Shown here: positions 49,259 to 62,470 of the stretch, in pieces
Layout of the letters: every line of letters begins with the position of its first letter
Numbering within the stretch: position 1 is the first letter of the stretch
Assembly (NCBI GenBank): GCA_027943335.1
Contig: BSBK01002925.1
Coordinates: 682,001 to 746,000, forward strand
Origin: Chamaecyparis obtusa
Lineage: Eukaryota > Streptophyta > Pinopsida > Cupressales > Cupressaceae
DNA: 64,000 nucleotides
Direction of reading: 5' to 3'
Notes under the pieces: generated by a model
Seen by the model: the letters and a program-made list of their open reading frames with translations, nothing else
Database searches by the model: none
Told to the model about the DNA's origin: nothing
Position numbers and translations under genes: made by a program

Positions 49259-52200
49259 ATAGTTCTTTTCTTATTATCATCTAATCCAAGGGGTAAGACC
49301 ATATTTTGCAAATATTTGACAATATCTCTGTACCAGTCACAACAATCCACATTACACACAAAAGGTCTTTGATCCTCCTCCAACATGTTTATCTAGTTTT
49401 CATTTAGATTGCTTTGGGCCATCAAGTTTTTTAGGCCCAACCCTCTTACCAAATTTGTAATGTGAATGTCAATATTAAACTCTTGAATCCTATTGATCCA
49501 TCTACATCTTCTTCCTAAAACTTCTTACTGGACCAAGATATCCTTGATTGCAACACTTGGAACACAGGCAACCACTGTGGCTCAAACCAAATAACACTTG
49601 AATGTTTTAATAGATTTCACCAAGGCATAGGATTTCTTCTCAATAATATCATAGTTCAATTCTGCTACTTGTAAAGTCTTGCTAAAAAAAGAAATAGGTT
49701 GTTCAAAGCCATCAACATTTTTCTATAACAATACTGCTGCAATAGTATGGGCAAATGCAAAGGAAAAAATCTACATAGGTTTTCTTTAATCTGGTGTTTT
49801 CAAAATGGGGGCATGCTTTATAGCCCTTTTAATATCATTAAAATCCTGTATTGCTTCCACATTCCATTCAACCTTTGCTCCCTTTTTTAACATTCTTGAT
49901 ATGGGATTGCTAATAATTTCTACAAAGTTTGTAATAAATCTCCTCAAGAAATTGACTTGTCCTAAAAAGGACTCAATTCCCTTGATATTCATTGGTAGAG
50001 ATAGTTTATCAATAGCTTCCACCCTTTTAGGGTCTATCATCACTCCATCCTTTGAAACAATATGCCCCAAAAGTTTTCCTTCTACCACACCAAAAGCACA
50101 TTTCTTTGGGTTCAAATAAACCCCATACTCTAATGCTCTAATGAAAATCTTTTCTAGATGTTGGAAATGTTATTCTTCCTTAGCTGAGATCATCTTGATA
50201 TACCACCATGAACCTATTAATGAAATTTGCAAAGGCTACATCCATAGCCCTTTGAAAAGTGGCACCAGCATTAGTCAACCCAAAAGGCATCCTTACATAA
50301 ACATATGTCCCCCATGGGGTTGTAAATGTAGTTTTAAATTGCTCTATGTCTTTAACCATAACCTGATTGTAACTAGAAAAGCCATCCATCATGGACATCA
50401 ATTCTGGCACAGTGAGTTTCTGCAACATGTTCTCCATATTTGGTAATCCATAGTTATCCTTTAGAGAATTTATGTTAAGATTTATAAAATCAACACAAAG
50501 CCTAATGTCACCATTCTTCTTTTTGATAGGCACCAAATTTTAAACCCAAGTGGAGTGCCTAATAGGCTTAATTATTCCAGCATCCATCATCTTCTTGAGT
50601 TCACCTTGCATTTTAGGTGCCAAGGTAGGGTTAATAGCTCTCAACTTCTATCTAAAAGGTTTTGTGCCTTCTTTTAGTGGAATCTCATGTTGAAAGAGGT
50701 CCTCTCTATAAGCTTTGAGATCTTCATAAGACCAACCAAAAATATGCCTAAATTTTCTGAGAAGATCAATCAAAGTTTTTCTAGTTCTTGGTGACAAACA
50801 CTTACCTATATAAACCTTCTTGGGTACTACTCTTGTGCCCAAGTTTATTTCTTCAAGCTCATTGGTTTTATCAGTACTGGTAGAGAAAGGTTTGTCCTTA
50901 TTGTCAAATTTCCTTTCAAGAGAAACTAATCCTTTGGGAACTCTATTTGATTTCAACTGCAAAAATTCTTTCCCAAAAATTACATCTTTACCATTCACTG
51001 TATCAACATAAGTATTGAAATCCATTTCTTTGTCACCAAAATGAGATTCACATTGGAGAAATCTTAATATGTCTTGGTCCTTAGAGAAAACCTACCAATT
51101 CTCTACATTATCAGGGATGGAAGACTTGGCTTGTACCTCTATATTGGATATATCTGCAAATGTAACATCTTTAGGTCTAAGGGCCACATTAGCCAACAAA
51201 TCTACCATTTTGTTTTGACTTCTTTCCATCCAAAAAATGTTAAAAGCACTGAAGTTTTCAATCTCATCCCATAATGCATTCCTATACTGCTTTAATTTAT
51301 GATTTTTGAAGCATACTTTGATCTAACTTGGGAGACAACTAACTCAGAATCACCCACTACTTTTAAACATTTTATACCATACCTTGATGCAAACCTTAGA
51401 CCTATCAATAGAGCTTCATATTCTATAACATTATTTATGCATGAGAATAGAAAAGTAAAGGATAATTTGAAAGTTTTACCATTTAGAGATATGAGCAATA
51501 TTCTAGCTCCAGATCCTTCCTTGCTATTGGCACCATCAAAATACATGGTCCACAAACTATCAAGATCCATCCATCCCTCCTGGCTTTCTGACTTATGTGT
51601 ATTTTCAATATTCTCCTCATCTTCTTTACCTTGGAATTTGAAAGCATTAATGTCAGAGTCTAGAAAACAATTCATAGTGTCTTCTTCTTCTTTAATCATA
51701 TGTGGAGTTCTAAGTTCTCTAGAAACTTTAATATTCTGTCCCTCCAAGTTGAAAGTGGAAAATGACAAATCAAATTGTATGCTGCCTCCCATAGAAGCAC
51801 TCCACTTCCTTGATAGTAACATTCCATATTGGGGAGGAATATCCACTACCAAGACACTCATGGTTAATTGTTTGTTGGGGTATGCAACCAGTCTGTAAGG
51901 TAGAGCCTTGATAGTACCCACAACTGGTACTTCCCTTTAATCCATTGCTTTCCATCTACATGAGGTGTGTCCATATTTAATCCTAATGACATCATAACCT
52001 TGATAGGCATAACAGTGTTTGATACTCCAGAATTAATTATACAATTTATTAGCAACTTCCCATTTATCTACAAAGTCAAAAAGAAAGGATCAATTGTTCC
52101 TGCTATAGTACTAACAACATTTGCATCCAAATAAATTTTAGGAATTTTAGAAACAATCTCCTCATTACAATTTTAATTTTCATCATTCATAGTTGCTACT

Positions 52201-55200
52201 TTTTTCTCAACCCTTTCTATTTTTTGAGAGTCTATGGATACCATGCCATTTACTCAATTTAGGGCCTTTTCCTTATGTTCTTCTATTCTCATCATTTCCA
52301 GCAATGGGACTTTGACATTAATATGTGACAACAATTTACTCATATCAATTGGGACATATTTTGAATTAGAGACAACAGGTTTCATACCTACAACTTCTTT
52401 ATCAATCTCCTAGATGGATACATCTCCAGGTATTTTAATATGGACTCCATCCTCCTTTTGCAAAGCTAGAACAACCTCGACAGTGAGTTTTGATTTTACC
52501 TTCTAAAGAATGTTAGGCTTAGCATTTTTCTTTACTTTGATGTTATCAACAACATCAACATCCTTTAACTTATTCTATGATGTCTTCACATCTTTGTCTA
52601 TTTTCTTGATGAAAATACCAGTAGGCTTCTGATTTGGATGACCAACTACTCTATTTCTCAAGTTGTAATTTGTTTTATCTTGAGTAACCATATCTACTAT
52701 TATCAAGGTAATTTCCTCATCAGAAGGCCTTCTCAAAACAACTATCTCCTTAATTTTCAAAACATTGCACTGGATGTTATCAGGCTCACTATCCTCATCT
52801 GAAAAAACTTGTTGATGGTATGATTCAGCTTTAGTCTAAGAATTGAAGATATCCTAATTTTCATCCTCTTCAACAAAGTCAACTTCATCCCAAACATGGG
52901 AGGAAATCATTCCACATCCCCGATCATCATAAGGTTTTTCCTCATTACACTCTTGCTCCGCTTGTGAAGAGACACTTTGGGATATGACACAATAATTGGG
53001 ATCATGTAGTGACTAACAAAAAATATAGCATGGGACATCTTCCACCACAATCATTGAGTGTCTTTGCAATGGATCAAGGGTCCTATCATTTGGTTTGTCA
53101 TTTCTCTCAAGAAGGATAGGCTTCCCATATTTCCATTGATTATTATATGGGTAGTTCTGCATTCTTGGGAATTTGTTGAAATTATTAAATGTAGGCTTAT
53201 CCCCTCCTATAAATTTATTATTTTTGTTCTCACTAGGCTTTACATCCTTTATTTCTTTCAAGATTTTCTTTAAGCTATCATCATCCTTAGGTTTTACACT
53301 TATAGGCTTTCCTAGATCTTTTCTATTCAACAATTGTGATTTGTTATCTTCCCTTCTTCCCAACTTTCCTAAAATTCTTCGGTTACTCTCTATATTCACA
53401 ACTAGTTTGTAAGCTTCAACAAGACTCCTTGGGTTTTTATCTCTCAAAAGATAGCCCATATTAGAATCAAAGGCATTTAAATAGGTGACAAGACATACTC
53501 TATCATCCAATCTGTTGACTTGTAAGAGTTTATGCATGGCCTTTTGGAATCTAACATCAAACTCAACAACATCCTCATTGAAATTCTTCTTAATGTTATT
53601 AAATTAATTTAACATGAAGCCTCACATGTTTTATCACCATACTATTCCTTGAAAAAATTCCTAAGTTGATCCCATGAACCTATGCTACCATGTGGCAAAG
53701 CCCTAAAACCAATCCCTTGAATCTTTTGTTAGGGATTGTACAAATAATTTCATGATAACATCATCAGGCACAATGTTATAATCATCAATCACATCAATAA
53801 AATTTTTCAAATGCTCCTCACAAGTGACAACATTACTTCTAGTGAACTTGGATGGGGTTAGGATATCCAGGGATGCCAGTAAAAACCAACTGTTTGCATA
53901 TTTCATGTATAACCCCTATATTAAAAATACTAGCACCCTGAGATGTAGATGCATTAGTATTTGCAATGGCAAAAATTCTGAGTCATCCTAGTGGGGGAAC
54001 ACTAGTTGTTTGATTTGCTAAATTTGCAACATTTTCTCCTTGTGTCACAGTAGAATTGGCAAAGTTAGTGGGTCCTATAGACCGTCTAAGAAAATCTATC
54101 TTCTTTTTCATTTCTAATGCTGAAGCTTCCAACTCTACCTTTTCCAGTTCTTTAGAAAGCAATTCTTGTTCCCTTTTGGCCTTTTCAAGGTCTGCTTCCA
54201 ATCTTAAAGTGGAATCTATGGGAAATTTAGGGCCTATAGGCTCATTAATTGAAATGCCTACTACTTTCTCCTTTCCCTTATCCCTTGGATTCCTTGTTTC
54301 AAAGACTTGTTGGACAATGGGTTTTTCACTTGTCTATTCAAGAATGGGAACATAATTTATAGCTTCTAAATTTAGTAGTTGTCTTTTTAATTGGTCAGCC
54401 CTTATCATGGCATGTGTAATTTTTTCTTCTCTTTCCTTTTCTCTCTTTTTCCTAATAGCTGCTTGTTCATAAATTATCCTTTCCAATTCATATACTTCCT
54501 CAAATATCTCTTCAGAATCAAGTAAAGTTGTTTCAGATTCAACCTGCTAAGTTTGAGGCTCTTCTTGTTGATCCGGAGACTCATGGAGGCCTTGGGGCAA
54601 TGATGAACCAAGGGTGAAATGGGGGACAAAATCTTGTCCACCCCTGCTTTTATTTCTAGATCTTCTCTCCCCATCCATACCATCTTTTAGGGATTATTTT
54701 CCTATTGTGGGGCAATCTTTCACCCTCTCTTTCTATGGGGGAATAATTATCCTCATATTGATTTAGGCCTAGGTCAACTACCTCCTCATATTCTAAGGCA
54801 TTTCCCTCCTGACTAGGAGGAGAAAGACTTTCTTGTCTTGAGTTTCCCTTTTTCTTCCAGGTAAGAGACATGTCATTAGTACTTTTTTCTCTTCTAACTT
54901 GACCTTGTCTAGATGTGGTTGGAAGCTCACCCTGAAAACTTTCCTCTAGGTTTTCCTTCCTCCATGACCTTGTATTTTTTAAACTCATTGTGATATATTG
55001 ATATCTTATAAGCACTAGTCCTGAGATGTTTTAGAGTCACCACCCAAGCTAGATGGGATTTTCTATGATTTTAAACAAATAGGAAGGGTAGAAAAAAATT
55101 GAAAAGGAATCAACTCCGTGTGTAAGGTAACTAATTGGTTTTAAAAATAGGTAGGCTAGGAGTCTAGCTCAACTTGTACCTACATTATTTTATACAAATC

Positions 55201-55209
55201 TTTACAACT

Positions 55210-55227
55210 TCCCCAGCAAAGTCGCCA
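55210..55227 (-). promoter_or_regulatory. Primer binding site of Gypsy-B
   Basis: Minus strand TGGCGACTTTGCTGGGGA, three bases from the LTR end accaaca. Same type as Gypsy-A and Gypsy-C. Confidence 0.85.
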
Positions 55228-55230
55228 TCT

Positions 55231-58200
55231 TGTTGGTTCTTCAAAAGATTTTACACTCCATGAGATACCAATATGCTTATGACTGATGTTAAGGAGTGGT
55301 TAATTCCAAATGTGGGAAATCTATAAGTAGTTGGACCAGCTATAGGGACAAGACTACCCTCTTCACTCTTGGCTCTGCAAAACCAAGGTGGGTACACCTG
55401 ATCCAATAAATTCAACTCTATTCCTTACTCAATATTGGATCTTACAATAGATAATAGTGAGAAAGTACTAAATAAAAACCTATTATTCATTGACTCTCCA
55501 TCACTAGGTAAAATAGCTCATATAAAGTAAATAAAATGTAAAAGATTGGTATTGATTATATATTTTAGGATTAAAAGATTTTGATCATTCCCCATAAAGG
55601 AAAGATAGTAAAATATAGGCCAGTGCCTTATTCATTGGGAAAAATATTAGAAGAAAGAATGAATACAAAGATGTTTTGAAAACAATTGGTGTTTTAAACA
55701 TAAATGCAAACACCCCAACTCTTTCCTAGTTATAGAGAATCCTCAAATAAATTCAGTAAACATGTATCTCAAAAAGACTTAAAGATTGATAGAATAAACT
55801 CAAAGGAGAGACAAAGATTTTAGATTTGTATTAAGTATAACCTTAATCATTGTATACATCATATTCTGAATAGTAAGTTTGCAAAATAGTAGCAACAACC
55901 TGTACTTCTTCTCTATTTCCTTGATAAAAATGATACAAAATGTTACAATCCTTGACTGAGGGCTAGGGTTTCAAAATTTCTATCTTTTCAACACCTAACC
56001 TCTCAATGCTTAGAATGATCATGGAAAATCCTTTGTATACAAGGAAATGCAAAAAGCTATCGATCATTCTAGGGTTTGCAAAATTCCTAACCTAAAAACT
56101 TTACAACAGCCCTATTAGGTTTACAATAAATACACTGATCAAACATGTGAGATATTTGTAGATGAGCCACCTTGCTTTATGTCTTCAATGTTGTCCTTGA
56201 CTTCTTTCAACAAATTTGATTGTAATATCTCTGTTGTCAATCCTATAATAAATACCTTTCTACATCTCAACCACCTTGATGGCTCAAAAAGAATTTATTT
56301 TCACTTGTTTCAAGAGTCTAGTAGAGTATTTACTTTTTCTACATGAGGTATGTACTGATACCTCCACCTATTGTACACCTCTTCGCTTGGGAACTCAAAA
56401 CTTGCAAATTCTAGATTTTTGCCAGACAACTATTCCCACATGTCCTCCAATTGACTAATCTCTCATTGAATAAAATCAAATTTAGATTCAGAAAAAATTA
56501 ATGTCTCAATAGTATGAATAAAAAACAAAGTATTCTCTAGAGTCAAAATGCTAGTCATCCTAGCAGAGAAGTCATCATCTATCTGTGCTTGCCACTTGAT
56601 CAATTCTTTAAGTTCACTATTCTTCCTGAAAACCCCTAGGATCAAGTCACAACTAGGAAGTGTCAATTCCTTCTTCATCAAACTTGACTTCCTCTCAAAA
56701 TCACCTAAGAGTATGTCATGCTCCACTAGCTTCTTCACATTCTGGTGCAATGGCTTGATTAGTGGATTAGGATCATTTTGAGATTTAGAAAACAATCTGA
56801 ACTATCTCACATTTGGAGATCTCTCAATCCATTTCTTTAAAACTAGTTCAAACTCACAATTATATTTATCCAATGAGGTGAGTAGTGTTCTAAGCCTTCT
56901 AGCATGGTCAAACAAGACTATGGGATTCAAGTTTGTAGAAAACTGCATAACAGCCTCTGTTACCTTGTCTTCATATTCTTGCTTCAAAAGGCTCTTATCT
57001 TTCAAGTATGCTTCCCTTATCCTATCCAATTCTTTCCTCTTCCTTTTGAAATGATTGGTTTCCTCAAGAAATTTTTTCTTTTCCCAACTAAGTCTTGCAT
57101 CTAAATATGTCTTTGGGTAGGGCGATGGTGGAAACTCAATGATAGGGCTAGATGATTAAGCCATTGTAGGTTTGTTAGCTATCATTAGTTATGGTGACCT
57201 ATGATCCTATGGTCCTAACAGATCAACAAGTAATTTGTCCTTTTGGATCAACTCTATCTTGAGCTCATTGTAGGACTTGAGGACAATTTCAAAGTTGAAC
57301 CTTAGCTCTTCTTTTTCTTGTGCATCTTTCTCTGCAACTTTGACATTAAATTTCACAATCTCCAAAATTAGGTTTGAAGCTTCTACACTAGAGGTCTCAC
57401 CTACTCTTTGTACCAATAAATTTCCTGCATATTCCATAGAGAGAGCATCTCTTTTTCCTTTGTCTTCCTCCCTCTTAAGGGACCACATTACTAAGGCAGG
57501 ATGATCTTCTAAAAAATAAATTCCCCTAGTAGCTTGTTGGGCCTATTCTATAGTAGCAAGAGTCTTTACCTTGCTCTTCCTGACTTGATCAAAGACTATT
57601 GCATCAGCAGTATCCCACTCTAGAAAAATCAACACCCCTGGAGTATGGACCATAGCTCTTCCCTCCTCAGGAGTAATCTTTTCAAACTACTTCATCATTT
57701 CTCCCTTGGTTTCAGTTTCTATCTCTATTATGTCCCTATTAGGGAACTCTTCTTTCTTCTTCTTACAGATCACTTTGAACTGATTTATTTTCATTCTCCA
57801 AAAAAAAATTGGAAAAATGAACTAGTCTTAACAAATTGGTCATCAGCAACAAAAGAGTCACTAGCCTATTTTAAAATAGGGTCAATTTGTTTACCCCCAA
57901 ATTCAAAAAAAGTAAGGTCCATTGCAACCTCCTTAGGTGCCTCTAGCATTCCTTCTTGCAACTCATCATTGGAAACAAAAATGTTTCCCTCATTCCTCTT
58001 TTGTACCAACTATTTTGCTACCCCATGTTCATTTAAATGCGAGGAGGACTGAGAAGGATAGTAGACATTTTTTTATGACCCTGATCCCTGTTGTCTTTGC
58101 CTTTTTGGAGAAGGTCCTTGCATTGTTGGATCATTCATAGGCCTCTTTCCTCTAGAAGTAGAAGGAATGTCCTCACCTCTCTATTGTGTTGGTAAGAGAA

Positions 58201-61200
58201 TAGTGTACCCACTTCTCTTTTGCATAGTATAGATTCCCCTTGGGGTCAATTTCACATATCCTAGCTAGCTCAAAATTTAACTTTCTTAGGGTTTGTCTTG
58301 CTCACAACAGCCCTCTTCTCATTCACTGCATGCATGATGCCTTCAAAATGCCTCATGAGAGCCTCTACCTTTCTTGCCCATGGCTCAAAACCCTTTAATG
58401 GATCATAAGTTCTATCAAAATTCTTGATGAAATCTAGAGTCTTCTTGTAGATCACCCACTTTTCCTTCTTTATTTCTTGAGTTTGGAGGTCAAACTCATT
58501 CCTTATTATATCCTCAAGAAAATTGAATTGGTGCTCCATAAGAGCACACCTAATCTTATTTCTAAACATCCCTGATAGGAAACCCTCATTATCTGCACAT
58601 CTTACTATAGCTATAGGCATTCTATAGGGTTGCAATACTTGGTTCAAATATACCCATCCTCCCTTAGTTATAACGTACTGATGGGAAATTTTAATATCAG
58701 TGAAGAAAGTCCCTCTTCCTTTACCAGTAAGGGCATTGTCCTATAGGTCACCAATCATCCTCAGAATTTCAACATATCCTACCTTCAATGGAACTTGGTA
58801 GGGAAAAATGTAAGGTGCTTTTATGCAACCATATACTCTAAAAACTTTGGAAATAGGATATAAAAGGATAGCACCAAAATTATGGACTCTAGTGATGTCT
58901 TGACAATATTCTTTTGGCCTGATTAATCTTAGCAACACCCTTGGGATTCTAGGATTGTCAAAAAATAATAGTGTCCTAAGTCTTGAAACAAAATCCCTGT
59001 CAAAGGCAATGAAACTGGCATCAACTCTATCCCATGACAAAGTTGTGGTCCACAATTGAATTGGAAGGGTTTCTCCATTTCTTTCCTTAACAATATTGAT
59101 TGTTGAGCTGAAAAATTGCTCACCCTTGTACAAGAACATATCTATAAGAATTGAATACCACCCAAAGGGCCTACTAACCTTCATATTCTTTATTCCCATC
59201 AATCCCTCATGGATTAGCTCAGCCAAGTGAGAGGAAAAGTCAAAGATTAGTGCCAATTGGGGATGTAATAATTGCACCATCATGAACATATATGGAATTG
59301 GCATATGAGCGGCCTCATCATGCTCTAGGATTAAAGTCAAAGACTTATAAAAACCCTGTGCTCTTTTACTGAATAAATCCATTTTGAAAGGCTCTAGTGT
59401 ACTTGGACTGATGACACAGATGGATTCAATCTAGTCTAAAAAATCCCTCAGAGGCCCTGCCCTCAAATAATCCTACTGGGCTTCATATACCTCTATGAAT
59501 TTTGTAAAATCTATTTTCTCCAACCCAACAGAAGGGTCATTCAATGAGAAGACCTCCCTAATCTCATCTTCTATGATACTAATCAAATTATTTCCATTTA
59601 TATTCTTGACACATTTTGTCATAGGATCATAGCACTTAGTGATTTGAATTAACAATTCTGCATCTATGAAAACTCCAGGAACTACCAACTTTCCTATATC
59701 AAATTGCCAAATGTTGCTGAGGGGGGTGCAAGAATTCCTCTATGAGTAAGCTACTTTGAACAAAATGAGGTCATTATAATCTTCTCCCACCCTAGCATCT
59801 CTCATCCAATTCCATCTATCATGAAGCCCACTATTTACATAATCCTTAAGGTTCCTCGGGACCAATTCTTTCAGTCTAGCTGCCCAATTATCTAAATGCG
59901 GGAGAAATTGCATTAAGTCTTCAAAGACACCCCTATCCTTGTATTTTGTCCTCCTAGATAGTCTTCTCTTTGGCAAAATTTTAATTAGGGCTTCTTAAAA
60001 CAATGTATAGATTCCCAAGAAAACCCTAAAAACTATCAGCTAGTAACATAATTTTCTTACAATTCCTTCATAGACTTCAAACAATTCTTGAATTCAAAAA
60101 ATTATGACTTACCAAGCACTTGAAAAAACTTCACTTGATATCACTCCAAAGAACAATCTAGTTTGCCAAAATGCTTATGAGAGTGGTAAAGAAAACAACA
60201 ATCAAATTTTGGGTATATAATGTTGCCAACCACTTAGAATTCATTCGCACGTAGCTCATTAAGTCCACCATTACTAAAAATTGGTGGCCTCAGCATTCAT
60301 AGGATGTGAGCAATGTCACAGAGAAAAAATTTGAATTCAGACTGTTGATATTGTTTCCTTTTTGGCACATTGGAGAATCAGCAAAAATAGTCGCGCAACC
60401 TCCCTTTTACTTTCCCCAAACTAGTTCCTAGCCAATGAGAACAACTTAATTTAACCATGTGGGAAAATCAAAACTTAACTTTACCTTGATCAGAGTGGAC
60501 AAGTGCCATCTTGTCGCTAAAGCACGAGCATAGAATCTGAGAATCTTCATTTAGAGATGTAACGACAACCACATGATTCTTTCCAACTCATAGCACTTTA
60601 TCTTTTCCCAAAGCAATGACCCCACCTTCCCTTTTGAAACCTTCATCAAATCAGCAAATGCCATGTCAGATAGATCAATAGGAAGAAAATCCTAACTTTA
60701 TCCTCAATGTCAAGTATACTAACAACCTAACAGGTCACCTCTGACCTTTAGCCAATAAGAAATGATTGTGTCAGCATGACTTGGCAACAAAGGACCCAAC
60801 TTTTAGTCCTCTTCTTTAAAAAATATCAGTGACTGTTGCTATACTGCGAAGCTTAAAAATCATGCATTTTACCTCAATGGCATACCAAAAACCATGAGAT
60901 CTTGTCAAACCTTAACCATCTGAGAAGGCCAACCCTACTATGACACTTTACTTAACTTTCTGCTGAATCAAAAGCTACCACATTTACAGGAATAGGTGGG
61001 TGGGCCCTTTTCTCATTTTCTTCTTTAATATCAAACATCTCATCGATCACCACATCATACTTATTTCAACCAATTAAAGGCACATATGTCAAAGTGACAT
61101 AGGTAATTTAGGGCCCACTCACCATCTCGTCCATCATATAGCATCAAGCAGTCATCGCTATATCGTGAAGCTTAGAAACTTCACATCTTTCATCAGTGGT

Positions 61201-61870
61201 ATAATGACAACCGTAAGATCAATTGATGTTTTACCCTTTGAAAAGTTTGACTCCACAGCTACTACATCACCTAAGATAGGTGTCAACTTGAAAAACATGC
61301 CACCGAGACTGACATGCCAAAATCCTACTACTTTCAATAAAGCTTGATCGGATGCTTGTCACTATATTATGATGCTTAAAAAGGAATCATCTCGACCCAA
61401 TGGTATAAGGATAGTCATTGATACATTACTTGGTTTAAATCACCAACACAACATCGAAGATGGGCCCACCAAGATAGATGTTCACTTGTCACTAGATTGC
61501 ATGTTATAAATTATGACAATAGGGAGCCTTGAGATTTCATGACAGCCACTCATTTTTAAAGGGTTAGTCACTCAAAAAAATTTACAGGAAACTTAGGCTT
61601 TGAGAGAAATATTAAAAAGGTATCTTGTTCGACAACTTAACAATATAACATGTAAAGTGGTCACTTTAAAAGGGGTGAAAATTGCACATGCATATTTGGA
61701 GAATTAGTGAGCCAAAATGTAACGCAAAAATATAACAATGCTAAGACTAGCTAGGGCTTCTTGAAAACTTAGGGTTTTAACCATAAAACCTCACAATTAG
61801 GTCTAAGAACCAATTTTTATTTTTTTTAAGTTTTAGCATGAGGATGAGAAATTTTAGGATATTGATAACA
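55231..61870 (-). repeat. 5' LTR of Gypsy-B (6,640 bp)
   Basis: Uninterrupted LTR copy. In sense direction it has about 1.9 kb of non-coding sequence, the long ORF (59976 to at least 56463), and about 0.9 kb non-coding up to accaaca. The partner is 26558-29463 plus 41140-44872, together 6,639 bp. The near-equal length, the matching ends and the flanking TSD show that it is an LTR rather than a chance duplication. Confidence 0.93.
56463..59976 (-). pseudogene. LTR-borne ORF of Gypsy-B, 5' LTR copy
   Basis: About 1,171 codons from 59976 (TTG here; the partner copy has ATG) to 56463, with a frameshift between 58270 and 57488 and several stops. Three stops are Gln in the partner LTR copy or the reverse. 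Visible parts: N-terminal FEDLMQFLPHLDNW; a YDPMTKCVKNINGN...DEIREVFSL phrase; a globular centre (59382-58741); a basic segment (58520-58430); a charged coiled-coil-like region (57488-57207); and a conserved C-terminal part. Protein-like sequence with WRYQYIPHV continues after a TGA shared by both copies, to about 56139. The product is unrecognised. It could have a role in mobility or be captured cargo. Confidence 0.75.
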
Positions 61871-61875
61871 TAGCT

Positions 61876-62470
61876 CTTCATTGGATATTTTTAGTGCATC
61901 TTCTTAACAGTAGGTTCCCAGTGATTCTAGTTTGCATTTAAAAAATGAATTCAAACAGTTGATTTTAACTTTTAAAAAAATTTTCCCTATGTAACTTTGA
62001 TGACATATGTCTGGTGGAGTGACTATTTGTAGTACAAATTTCATATTTGCAAGCTACCAACGTCCAGTGATAAGTTTTGATTAGTCTTTTAATGGTGTTC
62101 CTGGAGGTAGTTTATTCAAATTTGGTGACTTGGAAATGATTATTGAAAATCAAATTTTTTAAATGTCTGGCATTGTTTGAATCATTTCCATTTGTAGAAG
62201 TCGGTCACTCAGATCATATTTTGAGGCTCAATTGATTGAAATCAATTTTTTTTTAGCTGGACCCACTTTGGGCCTAGCTTGCTTCATTATTTTAAAGTGA
62301 TTTACCGCTTTCCCTTTTAGTTTTTATGTCATGCTTTCATTTTATATTGCACTTATTTTCTTCTATTGTGCACTACCTCTCCTCTTCTATGCACACCCAT
62401 TTCCCTTTGACATACACACATGCCTTCTATTTTTATACTTTGTGTGTTCTTCTTCTTTCATGGTGCGTAC
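61876..62470. other. Unassigned DNA right of Gypsy-B
   Basis: Continues the sequence interrupted at 26557. AT-rich; no gene, primer site or terminal repeat recognised. Confidence 0.35.

Larger units (their letters stand above)
45023..54988 (-). pseudogene. Gypsy-B gag-pol polyprotein, decayed and interrupted
   Basis: Starts at the ATG 54988 and ends at TAA 45023-45025 (GQFIKFYFS). Domain order equals Gypsy-A: gag, zinc-knuckle remnant near 53020, protease near 52030, archaeal-type RNase H (about 51300-51560), reverse transcriptase (50536-49990, VYQDD at about 50185), Gypsy RNase H near 49700, integrase (46200-45030). Unlike Gypsy-A, the frame changes several times, so indels have accumulated. 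The protease motif reads NSGVS, the catalytic Asp having become Asn. LARD-F splits the frame between RNase H and integrase, inside a codon run equivalent to RTIKL of Gypsy-A at 37682. Confidence 0.92.
26558..61870 (-). mobile_element. Gypsy-B: Tat-like element with 6.64-kb LTRs, two nested insertions
   Basis: Spans 35.3 kb; without Gypsy-A and LARD-F (and their duplicated target bases) it is about 20.6 kb. The flanking 5-bp duplications are cagct (26553-26557) and tagct (61871-61875), one C/T change apart. Both LTRs are about 6,640 bp once the Gypsy-A insertion is removed from the left one. Primer site, polypurine region and a gag-pol order on the minus strand agree with this direction. Several frameshifts in gag-pol make it older-looking than Gypsy-A, which agrees with the nesting order. 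Confidence 0.93.

Noticed and set aside
55231..61870. Segmental duplication instead of LTR
   Set aside because: The blocks end exactly at a primer site, a polypurine region and matching 5-bp flanks, and are in direct orientation around gag-pol.
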